From Aricia agestis (Eukaryota > Arthropoda > Insecta > Lepidoptera > Lycaenidae), in NCBI RefSeq assembly GCF_905147365.1, contig NC_056417.1, positions 14,902,501 through 14,966,500 on the forward strand: a stretch of DNA of 64,000 bases, read 5' to 3'. The first letter of the stretch is position 1, and each line of letters begins with the position of its first letter. The position numbers and the translations under genes are program-made. Positions 28,701 through 43,700 of the stretch are shown here, piece after piece. A model generated the notes under the pieces. The model searched no databases. It saw only the letters and a program-made list of their open reading frames with translations, and was not told the DNA's origin.

Positions 28701-31700
28701 ATAGTTTGAGTCCGGAAAAATGAACGGTTTACGCGTAATAAGCTATGTCCACACTATGCGCTTTCGTCTTCAATTTTCGTTATCTTCTTTCATTCAACTT
28801 TCGTTTTGGCGCATTCAATAATTTCAACAGTTGGCATTGCGTTCTTTGACGCATTCGAATGCGTCAAAGAACGCAATGCCAACTGTCATTTTTAGTAACA
28901 AAGCGAAAGTTTTGGATACGGTCAGAGGGCATGCGTCGCAGGCATGCCTCACATTCGCTCTTGACTGCGCTATAACGCATGCCCTTGACTAACAGAAAGT
29001 GGCACAGTGTGGATAAAGCTATATATACAAACTGCTCAGCGGGCGTCATCTGGTATCTTATAACTCTATTTATATTTTAAACATTTTGAGCTAATAATAA
29101 CTGATGTAAAGCTTTTCGCTCAAAGAAAAGCCTCCGAAATTATCGAGCAATATTAAACGTCAAATGGGATATAAAACTAATTTGGCCTGACCCAATTGGG
29201 CCCAGCGCCACTACGTGAGGGGGGTTCATTGGTAATTGGTGGCACAGTGTAAATAAATACAGTAAACCATCTTTGCACTAGACCCGAATGCTGTGTGCAT
29301 TATCATTACAGAATTCTCGATTGTAACGTTTTATTAAGCTTCGTTCCTTATTCAATCTAGTTAATATTATGGCTTAATATTCTTATACGCGTTAAACAAG
29401 CGTCAAATTACTTTTACAACATTTTACCAATAAAAACGTGCTTCAAGATAATTTAAATACAATTTGGTAGTTTGTAATAAATAAAACGTTCCTTTAAAAT
29501 AGTATCGGGTACTGATAACTTAAATAGCATAAATTGTTACGAGTATGGCATTGGCCCTATCACGTCATTTTGCTAAGTGATTTCAAAGGCATGTTTTAGT
29601 TACTCTACCGTATACATTAACATTGTGGTGGTGTTTTGAACATTCACACCACGTCAACAAGCTACTGAGTCGACAGAATTCGAACCTTTACACCTAATCG
29701 AATGGCAGGGAAGTGCAAAGTATACGAGGAGGATTTTCTTTACTCTCGGTAGTAAGGAGAAGAATGTTTTAGAGACGTTGGCTAGATGAAACAAAACTAA
29801 AAACAAATAAAAAAAAAAAATTGAAAATATAAAATTGAAAATATTACTGAAATAGGCAAAATAAATATGCAAGTAAACGGGAGAAAAATATTAATCAAAT
29901 TTAACTGTTACTAGACACTATAGTGTTCTTCATTTTAATTTTAATTTCACTACACACAGATACTAGAAATCTTTTCATTATTAACTTGAAAGAATCTGAG
30001 CCATAGTAACTTATATATAGGATGATTTGATAAATCCGTGTTTTCGCGAAATCCCTAGAATTTTCGCGAAAATTCGATTTATCAAATCATCCTACGACAT
30101 CGTAGGATGATTTGATAAATCGAATTTTCGCGAAAATTCTAGGGATTTCGCGAAAACACGGATTTATCAAATCATCCTACGACATATACATTATACTATT
30201 ACCATTAGTAAAATATATATATTTAAAATTTTGCCTAAAACAATGAATGTTTCATTCTTACGTTATAACTATAATATTTCGTTTCCAAGGCATTTGTATC
30301 TATTGGGTGCGCCAATAGTACAATTTCACAAGTCGGTACAATACGCAACGCTACAAGAAATGTGTTATTGTAACGAGGTGTTGTGGAGTAATCTTCCGTT
30401 AAACATATAACTTAAAGGTATAAAGCTAAAAAAGGCTAGTTATAAACACAATATCCCACGGAACATACAACATACAACGGAACACTTTTTGGGAAAAAAC
30501 TAAATTATGTTAGTTAAGAAACTAAACTCTATTATACATAATTCGGTCAAAATTCATTTCCACACAGACAAATTTTTGCCTTTATTATCATAGTGCCCTA
30601 AAAATTATATTTAAACATCAGTGGTCTTACTACAAAATATTGAAACATCTATTGAACAGTTGTTTTGAGACCACCATGAACTGATTTTTTTCTAATCAAC
30701 TGTTCAACAGGTGTTTAAATCTTTTGTAGTGAGACTGCAGATGTTTAAATATAATTCTGAGGGAAATAACCCTTCGCATGTTTATCCAACTCGAATTTGG
30801 CCACTTTTTCTCAATGGGGGCTTTTTAAAATGTCAGTTTACAGAACCATTAGCACAATTTCTTGACCGGTTGACCGAGTGTTAAAAGTAAAAGTAACTGA
30901 CAGGCTCTATTCGGGTTATATAATTCACCATCGGGCTGGGCCGAGTTACGGTTTACTCGGCAATTATTGTCCTGCACCTTACATAATGTGGGACGAGTTG
31001 GCGCGTACAGTTGAGTTAATATTTGAGAATGTAGAAATGTAGGTTTACTTAAACTACTTAGTAGATTTAAAATATTACGCTACAAAGAATAAAGGCTTCT
31101 TTATAGGCTTTGAAGCTGACAGAGCTATTTCGATAAAATTTGGCTTAAATATAGAATCGAGAAACTTCCAGCGATAAAAATCGGCTACTTTTTATCGCAG
31201 GAAGGACAGTTGCCACGAGGTACCTACTATATTTACATAAACGAAGCTCCATTCGTACGTCTGGTGTTTTAAAATGCCAAAGATTAGTTGTGGCTTATAG
31301 TATTATGTATCTGCATATGGAGAAGGGAAAATGTAGATTGTAGACAATTTATGCAAGTCTCAAGGAAATATATATTTTTTTTATATTTTCGAACTTACTA
31401 CCTTTTGACACGGTATTTACCGAAGGAGCTGCACTGACGCAATGCGTTATCGTGTTGCGGCGAAATGTCAACCGGTCGCAGCACAAGTCACCTAACCGGT
31501 ATTATTCGGTTTTTGTAATTACTGTCTATGGATTTTAATCTCTGATTGTCGCTAAGATGTGGACTATGGATGGAATTTTTTGTGAATTTGTAGAGAAGCT
31601 TATTGGATATCTGCAAGTAAGGTCACGCAAAAAAAATCGTTTATTGTTCTGTAATAATTGTATTTTTACTGCAGTTACCCGGACAAATATTTTGTGGGAC

Positions 31701-34700
31701 TCAATTTTTTTTATTTTCATTGAAATTGGTTTAGCAGTTTTAGACATGCTAAGACCTAAAAATATAATAACGCCCAGGCTACATTCTACAATATAAATTA
31801 ATTTCTAGAACACTTTCTTATAATATTTTAGACTAGATAGTTTCAAAGAAGATATTCCCGCGGATAGTGATTTCTATTATAAAGATATTACTGATGTAGG
31901 CTCCACGTAGCAGCTGCTAGGACGTCGTTGATTTAAAAAATATCTCGTCGAAAATCACTGAACATTTTCAGATGTCTGAAAAATGTTAACGTGGCCACAC
32001 TGCTTCAGTGCATTGCGTCGTCGGGACGGAAAAAGCGCAGCGCAGGCTCATAAAATATATGCCACAACGTTTTGCACTCAGGAAATGCCATCAGAAGTGA
32101 AAACGAAAAAGCAAGAGCAGACATTAAAAAAGACATATTTTCTCCGAGAGCTAGGAAGGGAAAGGCATAATATTATTACTCTCTCACTCCAAGCCAGAGG
32201 TCTACCTCCGTCTCAGGAATTTCTGATCAAATTACGTGGCCTGACGCGTGTTAAAATTTTTTACCCATCCCAAAAAAGTGCAAAACACCTTTACAGAAAT
32301 TTTCACTTCAAAATATCCGCTGCGGCGACGTACCGCGACGCAACTAAGCAACGTGGCTTCATCTAATACGCCAGCACTGACTGTATGTCACCTTAGTCCG
32401 TGCCAAGAAACTCTTGTTAATGTAAAAATGCAGTTAAATTTATGTCCCTGCAATGGACACTAACGGTGTCGTCACCTCAGAAACCATTAATGCCATGGTC
32501 AAACATTCACCATAACCATTAGGTAGTTGACACTACTAATAGTAGGTAATAAGTTTTGGCTTATTACTGGACTATTAACATTCCTACAGGTACGAATATA
32601 GAGGTATGATATAGATAGAGTATGAGAGCTTGTGCTGTGTCGCCAGGATCAACCGTGCCCTATCAGGAAATAAAATTCAAAAACTATAATTATTATTATC
32701 TTTCTGGGATCGAACCATGGCCATTTTTATTTAATTCAAATATTTTCCCATTTCATATACGACGCATTATAATTCTTCACAAACCACAAATGTTGGAGAA
32801 AGCTTTGGAAGCAACGGTACCATTGAAGCAGCTTTGTTGAGTGATGCTTACCTGAAAAAGGAAGAAAGAAAATACTTAGAAAAATAGAAAGCTCAATATA
32901 ATATTGTCCCTTATAATATTCTGCCGCGTAAATATCTTTTCATACAAATCATGACTCACAAAATTACGCTCGTGTGAATCAAACAGGACTTTTGTATGAA
33001 ACTGAATGCAGCAGAATTTCTGCCAGCCGAAATTCTGCGACACACAACTCACAAATATTACGCTCGTTTGGCTTCACCCTAACACAGTTATAAATAAAAT
33101 AAATTAAATTCGTTTATTTCAGGTAAACAAGCCATAGAAAATTATTATTTTTAACAAAAAATTAAAACCGACTTCCAAGGTAAAAACAATAATAACATCC
33201 TTATAATATGAACTAAAAAGTATTAAATAATTGATAAAGAAAAAAAAATAGTACCTTTTTCCGAATTCGGCTAAATCTCAACTATTTCTGTACTCAATCT
33301 TCATCATTTTGAAGTCGGTACCAGATTTAGGTGAATCGTCAGTTCTCTGACAGAATATTTGAAACTTTTGGAACTGGCACCGCAGTGCTTCAGGAGAGGA
33401 CTGTTCAGTGTATCACTGAGTTATAAAACGCAGAAATTGCTTAAAAACGTATAAATATTCCGAGATAACAACTGTCCTACGGTACGTATAGTTCTGGGAT
33501 TCAAAATATGATCTGGTGCCGTACTCCCGAAACTGATATCGATTTCGATTTGCGATTTCAACGGTTTTTTGACACTTTAGCCATCTAAAATATGTCTACA
33601 AAATGTCAAAAAACCGTTGAAATCGAAAATCGAAATCGATATAGTTTCGGGAGTAAGGCACCTGCTTACCAAATTCCCCAAAAATCGGCATGCAGAGATT
33701 TGAGCATAGAGGTAACAGACACTGTTTGCATTGCATTATTTTGTTACTTTAAATACTATGTTTATTTATAACATTATTAAATTGTATCTGAACAGAATGC
33801 AAAGATCAATTTTAGTTTATCTAAACTCCTACACAACAAATAACAACTTAACAAACCACACTTTGGCTATCACCAAAAACCTTTTAACATAAGCTTTCCT
33901 ATCTTCTTCTTCTTGAAATTCAGCCGTATATTCCTGAAAATAAGGTCTCATTTACCTTGTCAAGTAAAAGAGCGTATGTGTAAGACAATAGTAAGTGATA
34001 TATGGACACATTTGGAGTTGCCTTGTGTAAACTTATGACATTCCAGATTCTATTGTGTATAGGGTAACAAACCTTGTATTATAGTGTTTTTAAGTTTATT
34101 TCTTTTTCATGAAATGGACGTAAAGAGCATACGGATTGCCTGATTGTAATTGATTTCCTTTCCGAACCGGTGGTAAGCCTCATGTAGACACGACATTCTA
34201 TAATAAGTGTTAACTTTGTTAACCTACTTAGAAATAAATATTTTTCATTTCATTTCATTTCATGGTCCCAACACTACTGTGTTACTGAACCTTGTAATTC
34301 CTAACATTAGTCTTTTGGCTTTATGTCCACGCCAAGTTTAATCAAAATCGGTTAAGTAGTCTAGGATCTAAGATATTATTATATTTATAACATTCAGACA
34401 CTATAATTTTTTTCAAAGAAGTTTGAGAACCGCTGCCCTTAAGAATAATACCTTTTGCTTACTTAGAAATGCACGTCTCAATACAATATAAATTCAACAA
34501 TGATTACTCAAATCACTATTCATTTCGAATATCATAAGAGGAGGCATCCCTCATACATCAGATTCCACAAATTATGTCAAAAGGTCATTGAACCCTGAAG
34601 GAACTTTCAAATGTGATCTCAGTCGTGTTCCATTTCCTCCTTCCTTATAAACTTTGCATAAAGTTAATGAAAAATTAATTTTATTTCCTACATTATTACG

Positions 34701-37700
34701 CGACTTCCCTCCAAAAGCATAATACCTAATTTTTTATTAACTAGATTTATACTTTTGCATACAATTATTTTTTAAATATTATTTTTATGGTATTTGAGTA
34801 ACGGCTGCAAATATTCCTATGATTTTTGGTCATACATAAAAAGCAGATGTTGGGGTGTTAGTTACCAAACTTTTTCAAAACTACTGGACCGGTTGTGTTA
34901 AAATTTTATGTGTTATTCCTGTGGGTCTGAAAATCGGCCAACATCAATATTTCATTCTCAAAATATGTTGTAGAATTCCAAGTCCTAAATCGCACTATCA
35001 AAGTTTTCTTGGTGACAACATCTCCAATCTCCATTAACAATGGGCAAGCGTATGCCCATACCATATACGGCAAAACAACGTTCACCGGGTTAGCTAGTAC
35101 TGATAATCTATATATATATAAAACTCAAAGGTGACTGACTGATTGACATAGTGATCTATCAACGCACAGCCCAAACCACTAGACGGATCGGGCTGAAATT
35201 TGGCATGCAGGTAGATGTTATGACGTAGGCATCCGCTAAGAAAGGATTTTGATAAATTCCAACCCCAAGGGGTTCAAATAGGGGATGAAAGTTTGTATAT
35301 AATAATTCCTCTTAACGCGAGCGAAGCCGCGGGCAAAAGCTCGTAACTTATATGCTTAGAGGCCATAGAGCATTGGAAATAAATAACGTCCTTGAAACGA
35401 AATGACTCGTCCGACCACTTCTCTCCGTGTTACTGGGTCACGCCGGCTGCTGCGGGTTCGATGACACTAAACCAAGATGGCCGTCAGAACCGAGAACCGA
35501 GAACCTTTGGTTCTTGGTCAGGCTTTTGCGAAAAGTGTATGCATCAAAGTTAGAAGATACACCTTACCAAGATTATCTGGCAGGAACCAAATTGAGTTTG
35601 GATTGAATGTTGACAATAAGTAGCATATTTTGATATTTATTAAAACTTTACGTCACTTTACATTGTTTTGCTACTTGTCTATGTCAGTTCATGAATCATT
35701 TAAAATCATGCTATAGACCAAAACATGAGAATACAAACTTTTATGCTAAGTACTCACATACGGTTTGGCTCGATAGTTTTACTCTAAATCGAAGGAAATG
35801 ACATATTTGACATATTTAATTCCATCGAGCCGGCTTGAAGCGAGCCTTCGAGCTGTCAGTTTTGCGGTCCACGCGGTGGTTATTGCTCGATTTGGAGTAA
35901 AACTATCGAGCAAAACAGTATGTGAGTACTTAGAGAGACATACCTACTATAGTCTATAGATTGTCAGTAGTTGAAGTTGATTGTACCTTCAGGAAATCAA
36001 TTCATATTATTTGGAAGGTGACGCCCTGATAATTTGGCTGTAGCGATATCGATTTTTCTCAGCAATGACTAAAGCTAAGAAATTAAAGTTCATTGTCAGT
36101 ATTCATCATGTCTTTGTCTTTGAATTACCCATAGCATAACACGATTGGTCAACTTTTATAGCACGGAATAATCAATCAAAAATACCTCTGTAAAAAAAGG
36201 AATTCCTATTTTGCCAACAGACGAGAGTGATTTAAGCTTCCAAAATTTGTACATAGATTGGTTCAAGCATACACTTTAATATTATTATATTATTTTTTTA
36301 TTACAAAGGTAGCTGGCACTGACTGGATGCGAGTGGCAGAAGATAGAGAACGTTGGTCGGCTCTGGAGGAGCCCTTTACCTTCCGCTGAGGGGGGTTCTT
36401 GCTAAAACTATAATGATAATAATTAATAACTTATATTTTACATGACATTTTAATGAATTATTCTGATAACACTATTAATGACAAGAGGAAATTAATTATA
36501 TAAAAATGTATTACAATTGTACCTACCTGACATGATAATGAATCCTAATAAATATTAAAATTGAAATCAATTAATTTAATTCTTAAGAAAAAAATCTGTG
36601 AATTTTATTATTTAATTTAATTAATTAATACTTATATTAATATGTTTAATGATTTTGCAGGTACAATAAATAACAAAATTAATATTGTAATGTCTGTCTT
36701 AATGTAAAGCAAGAAATAAAAGGCTATTTATTTTATTTATTTATTTATTATACACTTTAATTTGCGCATAGCTTATATGAAATGTATTTATGGTTTTTAA
36801 ATTACGCGACAAAAACCATTGTCGCTTACGCCCTTACTACATACGTCATCGAGCGCGCGGCGCTCCAACGGCGCTGCCGAAACGCTTAACGATAAAACCA
36901 GATTAACCCACCAAATAACATAGATCTGCCATTCCTCAGATCCATTTCTCCAATGTTACATGTTGGAGGAAGCTTTCCTATGGTCCTATCATTGCTATTT
37001 AGTATTTATCATTGCCTAACACTACGAGACGTACTTATACTATCCTCTACATCCTTCTTAGTTATGTAAGTTGAAACAAAAATTCATAACGCTTTGTCTA
37101 CTTGTCCTTGAACCAGTGACACAAGCAATTTTGACACCAATGACGTAGGTAATAAGTAATCGTTTAATTTATTGTATGCATGAAGCAATGTTGGCGTAAG
37201 GGCAGTTCGCAATGTCCGTCAGTGTCGCAACGTGTGATTGTGTCCTAACACTGATCGATGGTAGAGCTGATTAAGGTATTGATCGATGTTTTTTTTTTAA
37301 ATAAAGGGGCAAGCAAGCAAACTGGTCATCCGATGGAAAGCAACTACTGTCGCCCATGGATGTACGCAACATTAGAAGAGCTGCAGGTGCGTTGCCGGCC
37401 GTTTAAGAGGAAATAGGGTAATAGGGAAGGGTAGGGATGGTAAGGGAAGGGAATAGGGGAGAGTAGGGAAGAGAATAGGGTAGGGGATTGGGCCTCCGGT
37501 AAACTCACTCACTCGGCGAAACACAGCGCAAGCGCTGTTTCACGCCGGTGGTCTGTGAGAATGTGGTATTTATCCGGTCGAGCCGGCCCATTCATGCCGA
37601 AGCATGGCACTCCTACGTCTGAAATAATCTATAATTATATAATAATCCATATATACCACCCTAATCGCCCATGGATATTTATTTTTGGATATTTACATGG

Positions 37701-40700
37701 ATATTTATTTTTGGATATTTACATGGATATTTATTTTTATATATTAGAAGAGCTTCGTTGCCGGTCTTTCAAGAGGGAATACGCTCTCTTCTTGAAGGTT
37801 TGATATACTCAAGCTTTTAAAGTCTAACTAGCATACTTATGGAACATGCAGGAACAAGGTGCAAGCGCCAGTGTCAAGAAAGGATAAGTTTCGGATTGTA
37901 GACGCTAGTGGGGCAGTTTCTTGATATAGAAAACGTGCATAGACAAGAGATCTCAGCACGTCGTGTCAAGTTTATTAAGTAGAATTTTTGTTAAAAAACT
38001 GATTCAACAAGGCACGACTCACGCGGGAACCGCACATTTTTTTAAGATAGAAGTATCATATGTCCTTTCCCGGGACGCAAAGTATCTCCATACCAAATTT
38101 CAGCAAAATCGTTCAGCGGTTTGAGCGTGAAAGGGTTACAGACAAACAGACAGATAGACATACTTTCGCATTTATAATATAAGATGGATTAAAATAGCTG
38201 AATTGAGTTACCGGTAAGTATCGTAAGTTTTGTCGTAGTAAACCAAACAGTATGTATAAGCGCGGAAAGGTCAGGCTGAGCATATATTTACATGTTATGT
38301 AAATACATAGCACATAACTGCGAAATATTAAGATTTTTAGTCATTACAACTGTTGAGTTGCAATCTGTAGTATATACAATTATTACACATTTTATTACAC
38401 TACTTATTTCGTTAAGTGATGTAATTAAAATAACAGTACAACTACTGACGAAAAATAAGTTGAATTGTTAACCTGAATAATTAAAAAGTGAATTGAAAAA
38501 GATGTTGACTACAAGCGCCCACAACTTTGTGCGAGCAGAAATTAGTTTTGAATCACGCACTATAATATTATTTATTTTGTTTGGATGAAAACTATCCTAT
38601 ATACTCTACAGACTACAGTCTACCGGGATCGAGTATAGACATAGAGATCGAGGAAAGCGGTTCATCGTGAAGAGCTAAAGAAGTATAAAGACCAACTCTT
38701 CTATTGGATTTTTATGTGGTAATTTATAAGCAGTTTGAATTTTAGCAGTTACGATCATAAAATCTTGTTTTTGTTTTTAAGGGGATAATGTTTTGATTGA
38801 ATTGTATATTGTAGTAATAGATGATCCGGCGAACTTCGTATCACTTTGCTTCTAATACCAACCTCCCCTGGACCTCCACGAATATTTCAAGACTAAAATT
38901 AACCAAATCGGTCCATCCTCTCTCGGCTGTGCACGAGAGTAACAAAATTGAAAATTCATTTTTATTCACATGGGCGATATTATAATATAATTGATCTCTC
39001 GCCAGTCGTGTCGGTCGTCTGTCCCACTGGGTTATGAGAGTAAAGGAATAGAGAGTGCTCTTGTGTACTGCGCACACACTTGGGCACTATAAAAATTACT
39101 CCTGCGTAGCTGGCCTGGTTTCAATGAAACCGGCCACCGTCACCGAAACCGGTGTGGGAGCTATTATTATTATTATAATAAAATAAACGTAACTAGGCCT
39201 TTACATCCGTTATGGATGATTTATACAGTATGTTTCAGAGCGAAGTAACCAGTCCTCAAATACTGTAGTGCCTAGGACAAGATTTTTAAATGTCCGTATG
39301 GATGCCCAAGCGCATACGGCATTCTCGCATCATAGTCGGCCTAGTCCAGAGGAAAGAACTAGTCAATACGTCTGGGACAAACTATGTGCGGGTTTCCTCA
39401 CGATGTTTTCCTTCACCGTGCGAGCGTCCGTATTATGTACTTGAGATCAGAAAATGTCTCATAGGTACACGCCTCCACCGGGGTTCGAACCTGCACCTAG
39501 GTCTACCCATTAGGCCACGGACGCTCATAACGCTCACGAAACGTAAACGTTACAAAAATTCATATTGCATAAATTACGCCAGTCTCTTCTTAATTAAAAC
39601 GAGTTACGTCAATATTCAGCGCAGATCTGTTAGTTAAAGTTGGTGTATCGAGTGTATCAAACTCTGACTAGATCAATTAGTTGTGATCGAATATTCATAT
39701 TGATCCAATTATTTACAGCTTGCACATTGATGTACTGTACCTATGGACCTCTTGGTCCACTTGGGAGACACAGCTCGGGCCGGGCGAAACGCCTAATGTA
39801 TGCAAGCTGCAACGTCCGAAAGTCCGAAATTTAATTTTCCCATCTACAAGGTGTAACAATATAATACTTTGGGAGTGTATGTGTACCTGTAGTTATCTGT
39901 GAAAGTAGCAGCTGAAAGAGGAAAATATTTGGCCAGTTTATGCCGAAGAAGAAGCGACGCAACAATGCCAACGATACAAAACTGAAAGTATCAAGCTGCC
40001 AAGCAGTGTCAGGCGGCTTAAAATTTTACTTTAGTATTGCTGCGTTTCGATAGGTGTATTTCTGAAATTTTTAAGTGTGTTTTTTTTAAATAAAAAATTA
40101 GAGACGTCCCTAAATATGGGTCCTCAATGGTCCACTAAATAAACTTGGCAGCGTTTAGTTTATGTAACAATTTTGAAGTATTCATCGAACATAATGGTCT
40201 CTTGTAAGTTATACCACAGTTTGTAATGCACAGCTGTAGACAAACAATACCGCTAGAAGCGGACGCACTCACCCATATACGATTAGAGAGCAGACAGATA
40301 TTATCACGTGATTGATGTGTGCCAAAAACTGACAATAAGGGCCAGGCCACAACACTGCGTTGCGGTGTTGCATCGTATACATCTACGACGCCGCAGAACG
40401 CATCGGAAAAATTTCCGATGTAAAGAGTGCTATTATTATTATATGAATTTTTCGACATCGCATCGTATTTATGTGCGATGTTGTTTTTGCGATACGACAC
40501 CGCAACGCAGTGTTGTGGCCTGGCCCTTAGAATTGCGAGGAGGATGCAACTACGTTGAAGAATTTTCTTCGTTTATGGTGTGAAAATCACTCTGTCTACA
40601 CATCGCCGGACGCATCCGCAGATGTCACGTCTGCAGATGCAATATCTGTGAAGGATAGTTTATATTACTACTCCACAAGTTACTTTGTTGAACGACATTT

Positions 40701-43700
40701 ATCTGAAGAACAGTCGGTTACATTTAATTAAAACGTATTCTAATAGTTCACAATACTTGAAACGTTAATTTATATTCCGTTTTATGTTTGTTAAGCTTGA
40801 CAAAACCTGTTTTAACTTAATATAAACTTGGTAAGTTATATTAAGAGGGTTAGTCTATCCCACGGCGGTAATAGTGGCCTGAGTTTAACCTCGAAATCCA
40901 TTGAATAATAGTTTAGAAGTACGTTGGAGTTAGACCACATTGTCACTAAGCTATGACACAGTTTTATGTTAATTTCATAAGCAGATTATACAAATTATTT
41001 AAAACTTATTAGTTAAAATGTTAAAAAGATGAGCAAATAATAATATATTAGCTGTTGTTACTTGTAGAGTTAGATTTCATCATACGCTACTCATGAACTT
41101 TTGACGATAAGAAAATAAATCATTTTTTGCTTCAGCACGAATGGGCCGGCTCGACCGGAGAAATACCACGTTCTCACAGAAAACCGGCGTTAAACAGTGC
41201 TTGCGCTGTGTTTCGCTGAGTGAGTGAGTTTACCGGAGGTCCAATCCCCTACCCTTTCCTAACCTCCCCTATTCCCTTCCCTTTCCATCCCTACCCTCCT
41301 CTATTCCCTCTTAAAAGGCCGGCAACGCACCTGCAGCTCTTCTAATGCTGCGAGTGTCCATGGGCGACGGAAGTTGCTTTCCATCAGGTGGTTTGCTCGT
41401 TTTTCTCCTTAATTCATAAAAAAAAACGCATATTTTTCTGAGATAAGAAGTAAGTATCCTATGTCCTTACATGACATAGGATACTTTACCTGGGACCCAA
41501 AGCATCGATACACCAACTTTCAGCAGTTTGAGCGTAAAGAGGTAATAGACAGACAGACACACTTTTGCATTTATATATTAGGATGGATGACAGTATGGTC
41601 ATAGTATCCACTATGTTTTTACAAGACTTTAACAAAAAGTTATATAAAATTGTGATTGTTTACCGAACAATCGCGAGGTTACCGTCGGGTTAAGGTTTCA
41701 TGGAATAACTGAGATTTCTCTCGTGTGAGTTACTGCGATGTATGTGCGTGGTGTCAGGGTCGGATTAACATACAGCACTAGCACGTGCTAGGGGCCCCGC
41801 ACTTTGGGTAACTCTACAACGTCTACTGTCTGACCGTTTCTGTAGGCCTACTATGAAATTGTTTTGAGACTCAAACAATCGGACGAGAATGCCGCGTCCT
41901 GCTCTAACAACGTCGTTTCATGTTTGTTAGAGTGGGACGCGGCATTCTCGTACGATTGTTTGAGTCTCAAAACGGTTTCGTGGTGCGGCCCCTGCTTCGG
42001 GAGCGTCAACATATTTTTTAAACGTAAGCGCTTAAATTACTATGTAGTTTTAATATTCACTGGACATATCCGACTAAAAAGTTTGCCTGCTATCTGCCTA
42101 TGAATACATTTATGTGATAGTGCATTTTAAGTAACAATTCTATCTTAATCTATACGTGGGAGAGCCATGCTTCGGCACGAATGGGTCGGCTCGACCGGAG
42201 AAATACCACGTTCTCACAGAAAACCGGCGTGAAACAGCGCTAGCGCTGTGTTTCGCCGAGTGAGTGAGTTTACCGGAGGCCCAATCCCCTACCCTATTCC
42301 CTTCCCTACCCTCCCCAATTCCCTATTCCCTCTTAAAAGGCCGGCAACGCACCTGCAGCTCTTCTGATGCTGCGAGTGTCCATGGGCGACGGAAGTTGCT
42401 TTCCATCAGGTGACCCGTTTGCTCGTTTGCTCCCTTATTTCATAAAAAAAAATCTGGTAGAAAAAATTGTAAATATTCTGTAACATCTTGACAAGCAAAA
42501 TGAGCTACTTGAGAATAGAAAAAAAATGAGAACCCATACCAGAATAATTCTACTCGTAGCGGTGCCAGAAAGCCTTTGCAAGTTAGTAAGATGAAATGCA
42601 ATGGAAAATAAAGCTCAACCTTAGGTGAAGACTGTAGTATAGATATGCAATGTTAAGTTCATTCCAGCATGAATAAACCCAGGTATTCGCGGGCAACACC
42701 CTCATAAAACTCAGTAGGGTGAAGTAACATTGCTCCAGTGGGTTGCGATGTTGGAATTGAATAACACATTTTACGTTAATGTAGCAACGCACGATAACAC
42801 TATATAATACAAGACTCAAGACAATACGATCCACTCACTTCATCTTTTCTCTTTTTTTATAAAAATAAGCGGGAAAACGAGCAAACGGGTCACCTGATGG
42901 AAAGCGCGACGTGGGAGAGCCATGCTTCGGAACGAATGGGCCGGCTTGACCGGAGAAATACCACGTCCTCACAGAAAACCGGCGTGAAACAGCGCTTGCG
43001 CTGTGTTTCGCCGAGTGAGTGAGTTTACCGGAGGCCCAATCCCCTACCCTTTGCTCTTCCCTACCCTCCCCTATTTCCTTCCTCACCCTCCCCTGTGATT
43101 CCCTTCCCTACCCTCCCCCGTTACCCCTTAAAAGGCCGGCAACGCACCTGCAGCTCTTATGATGCTGCGAGTGTCCATGGGCGACGGAAGTTGCTTTCCA
43201 TCAGGTGACCCGTTTGCTCGTTTGCCCCCTTATTTCATAAAAAAAAAAAAGCAAGTAACGTCACCCATGGACACTCGCAACATCAGAAGAGTTGCAGGCG
43301 CGTTGCCGGCCTTTTAACAGGGATTAATACGCTTTCTTCTTGAAGGTTTGCAGCACTAGTAGACAAGTGGCAAGCGATTATCGTAAACGCTAACAAAATG
43401 TATGCGATTTGACAAAAGTCATCGCGTCGCTAGCGAACACTAATGTCAAATCCCATACATTTTGTGGCGTTGGCGTTGGAGTTTACGATAATCGCTTGCC
43501 GCTTGTCTAGGCCCTCAGGTCATATTGGTCCAGAAATAGCAGCGTTGCTGCCGCAGTGCTTGCGACATAATGTGAAGGCAGCCTTACGATTGCTTTGTGT
43601 ACCGCCACTACAGTAGCGGCTAAATCGCTCGTTCGCGCTTTCACACTACGTCCGATCCGAATACGATCCGCACCCGAGATTCACGGTTGACGGAGAAAAG

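Noticed and set aside
31983..32366. 127-codon open frame, the longest in the window
   Set aside because: No recognisable domain and no splice or codon support. Its 3' part resembles Helitron 3' sequence (cgacgcaactaagcaacgtg).
39290..39637. 115-codon ORF
   Set aside because: Runs antisense through a tRNA-derived SINE.
40135..40583. Overlapping ORFs of 121 and 91 codons on opposite strands
   Set aside because: They cross the inverted repeats of the MITE at 40337-40529, which read open on both strands by symmetry.
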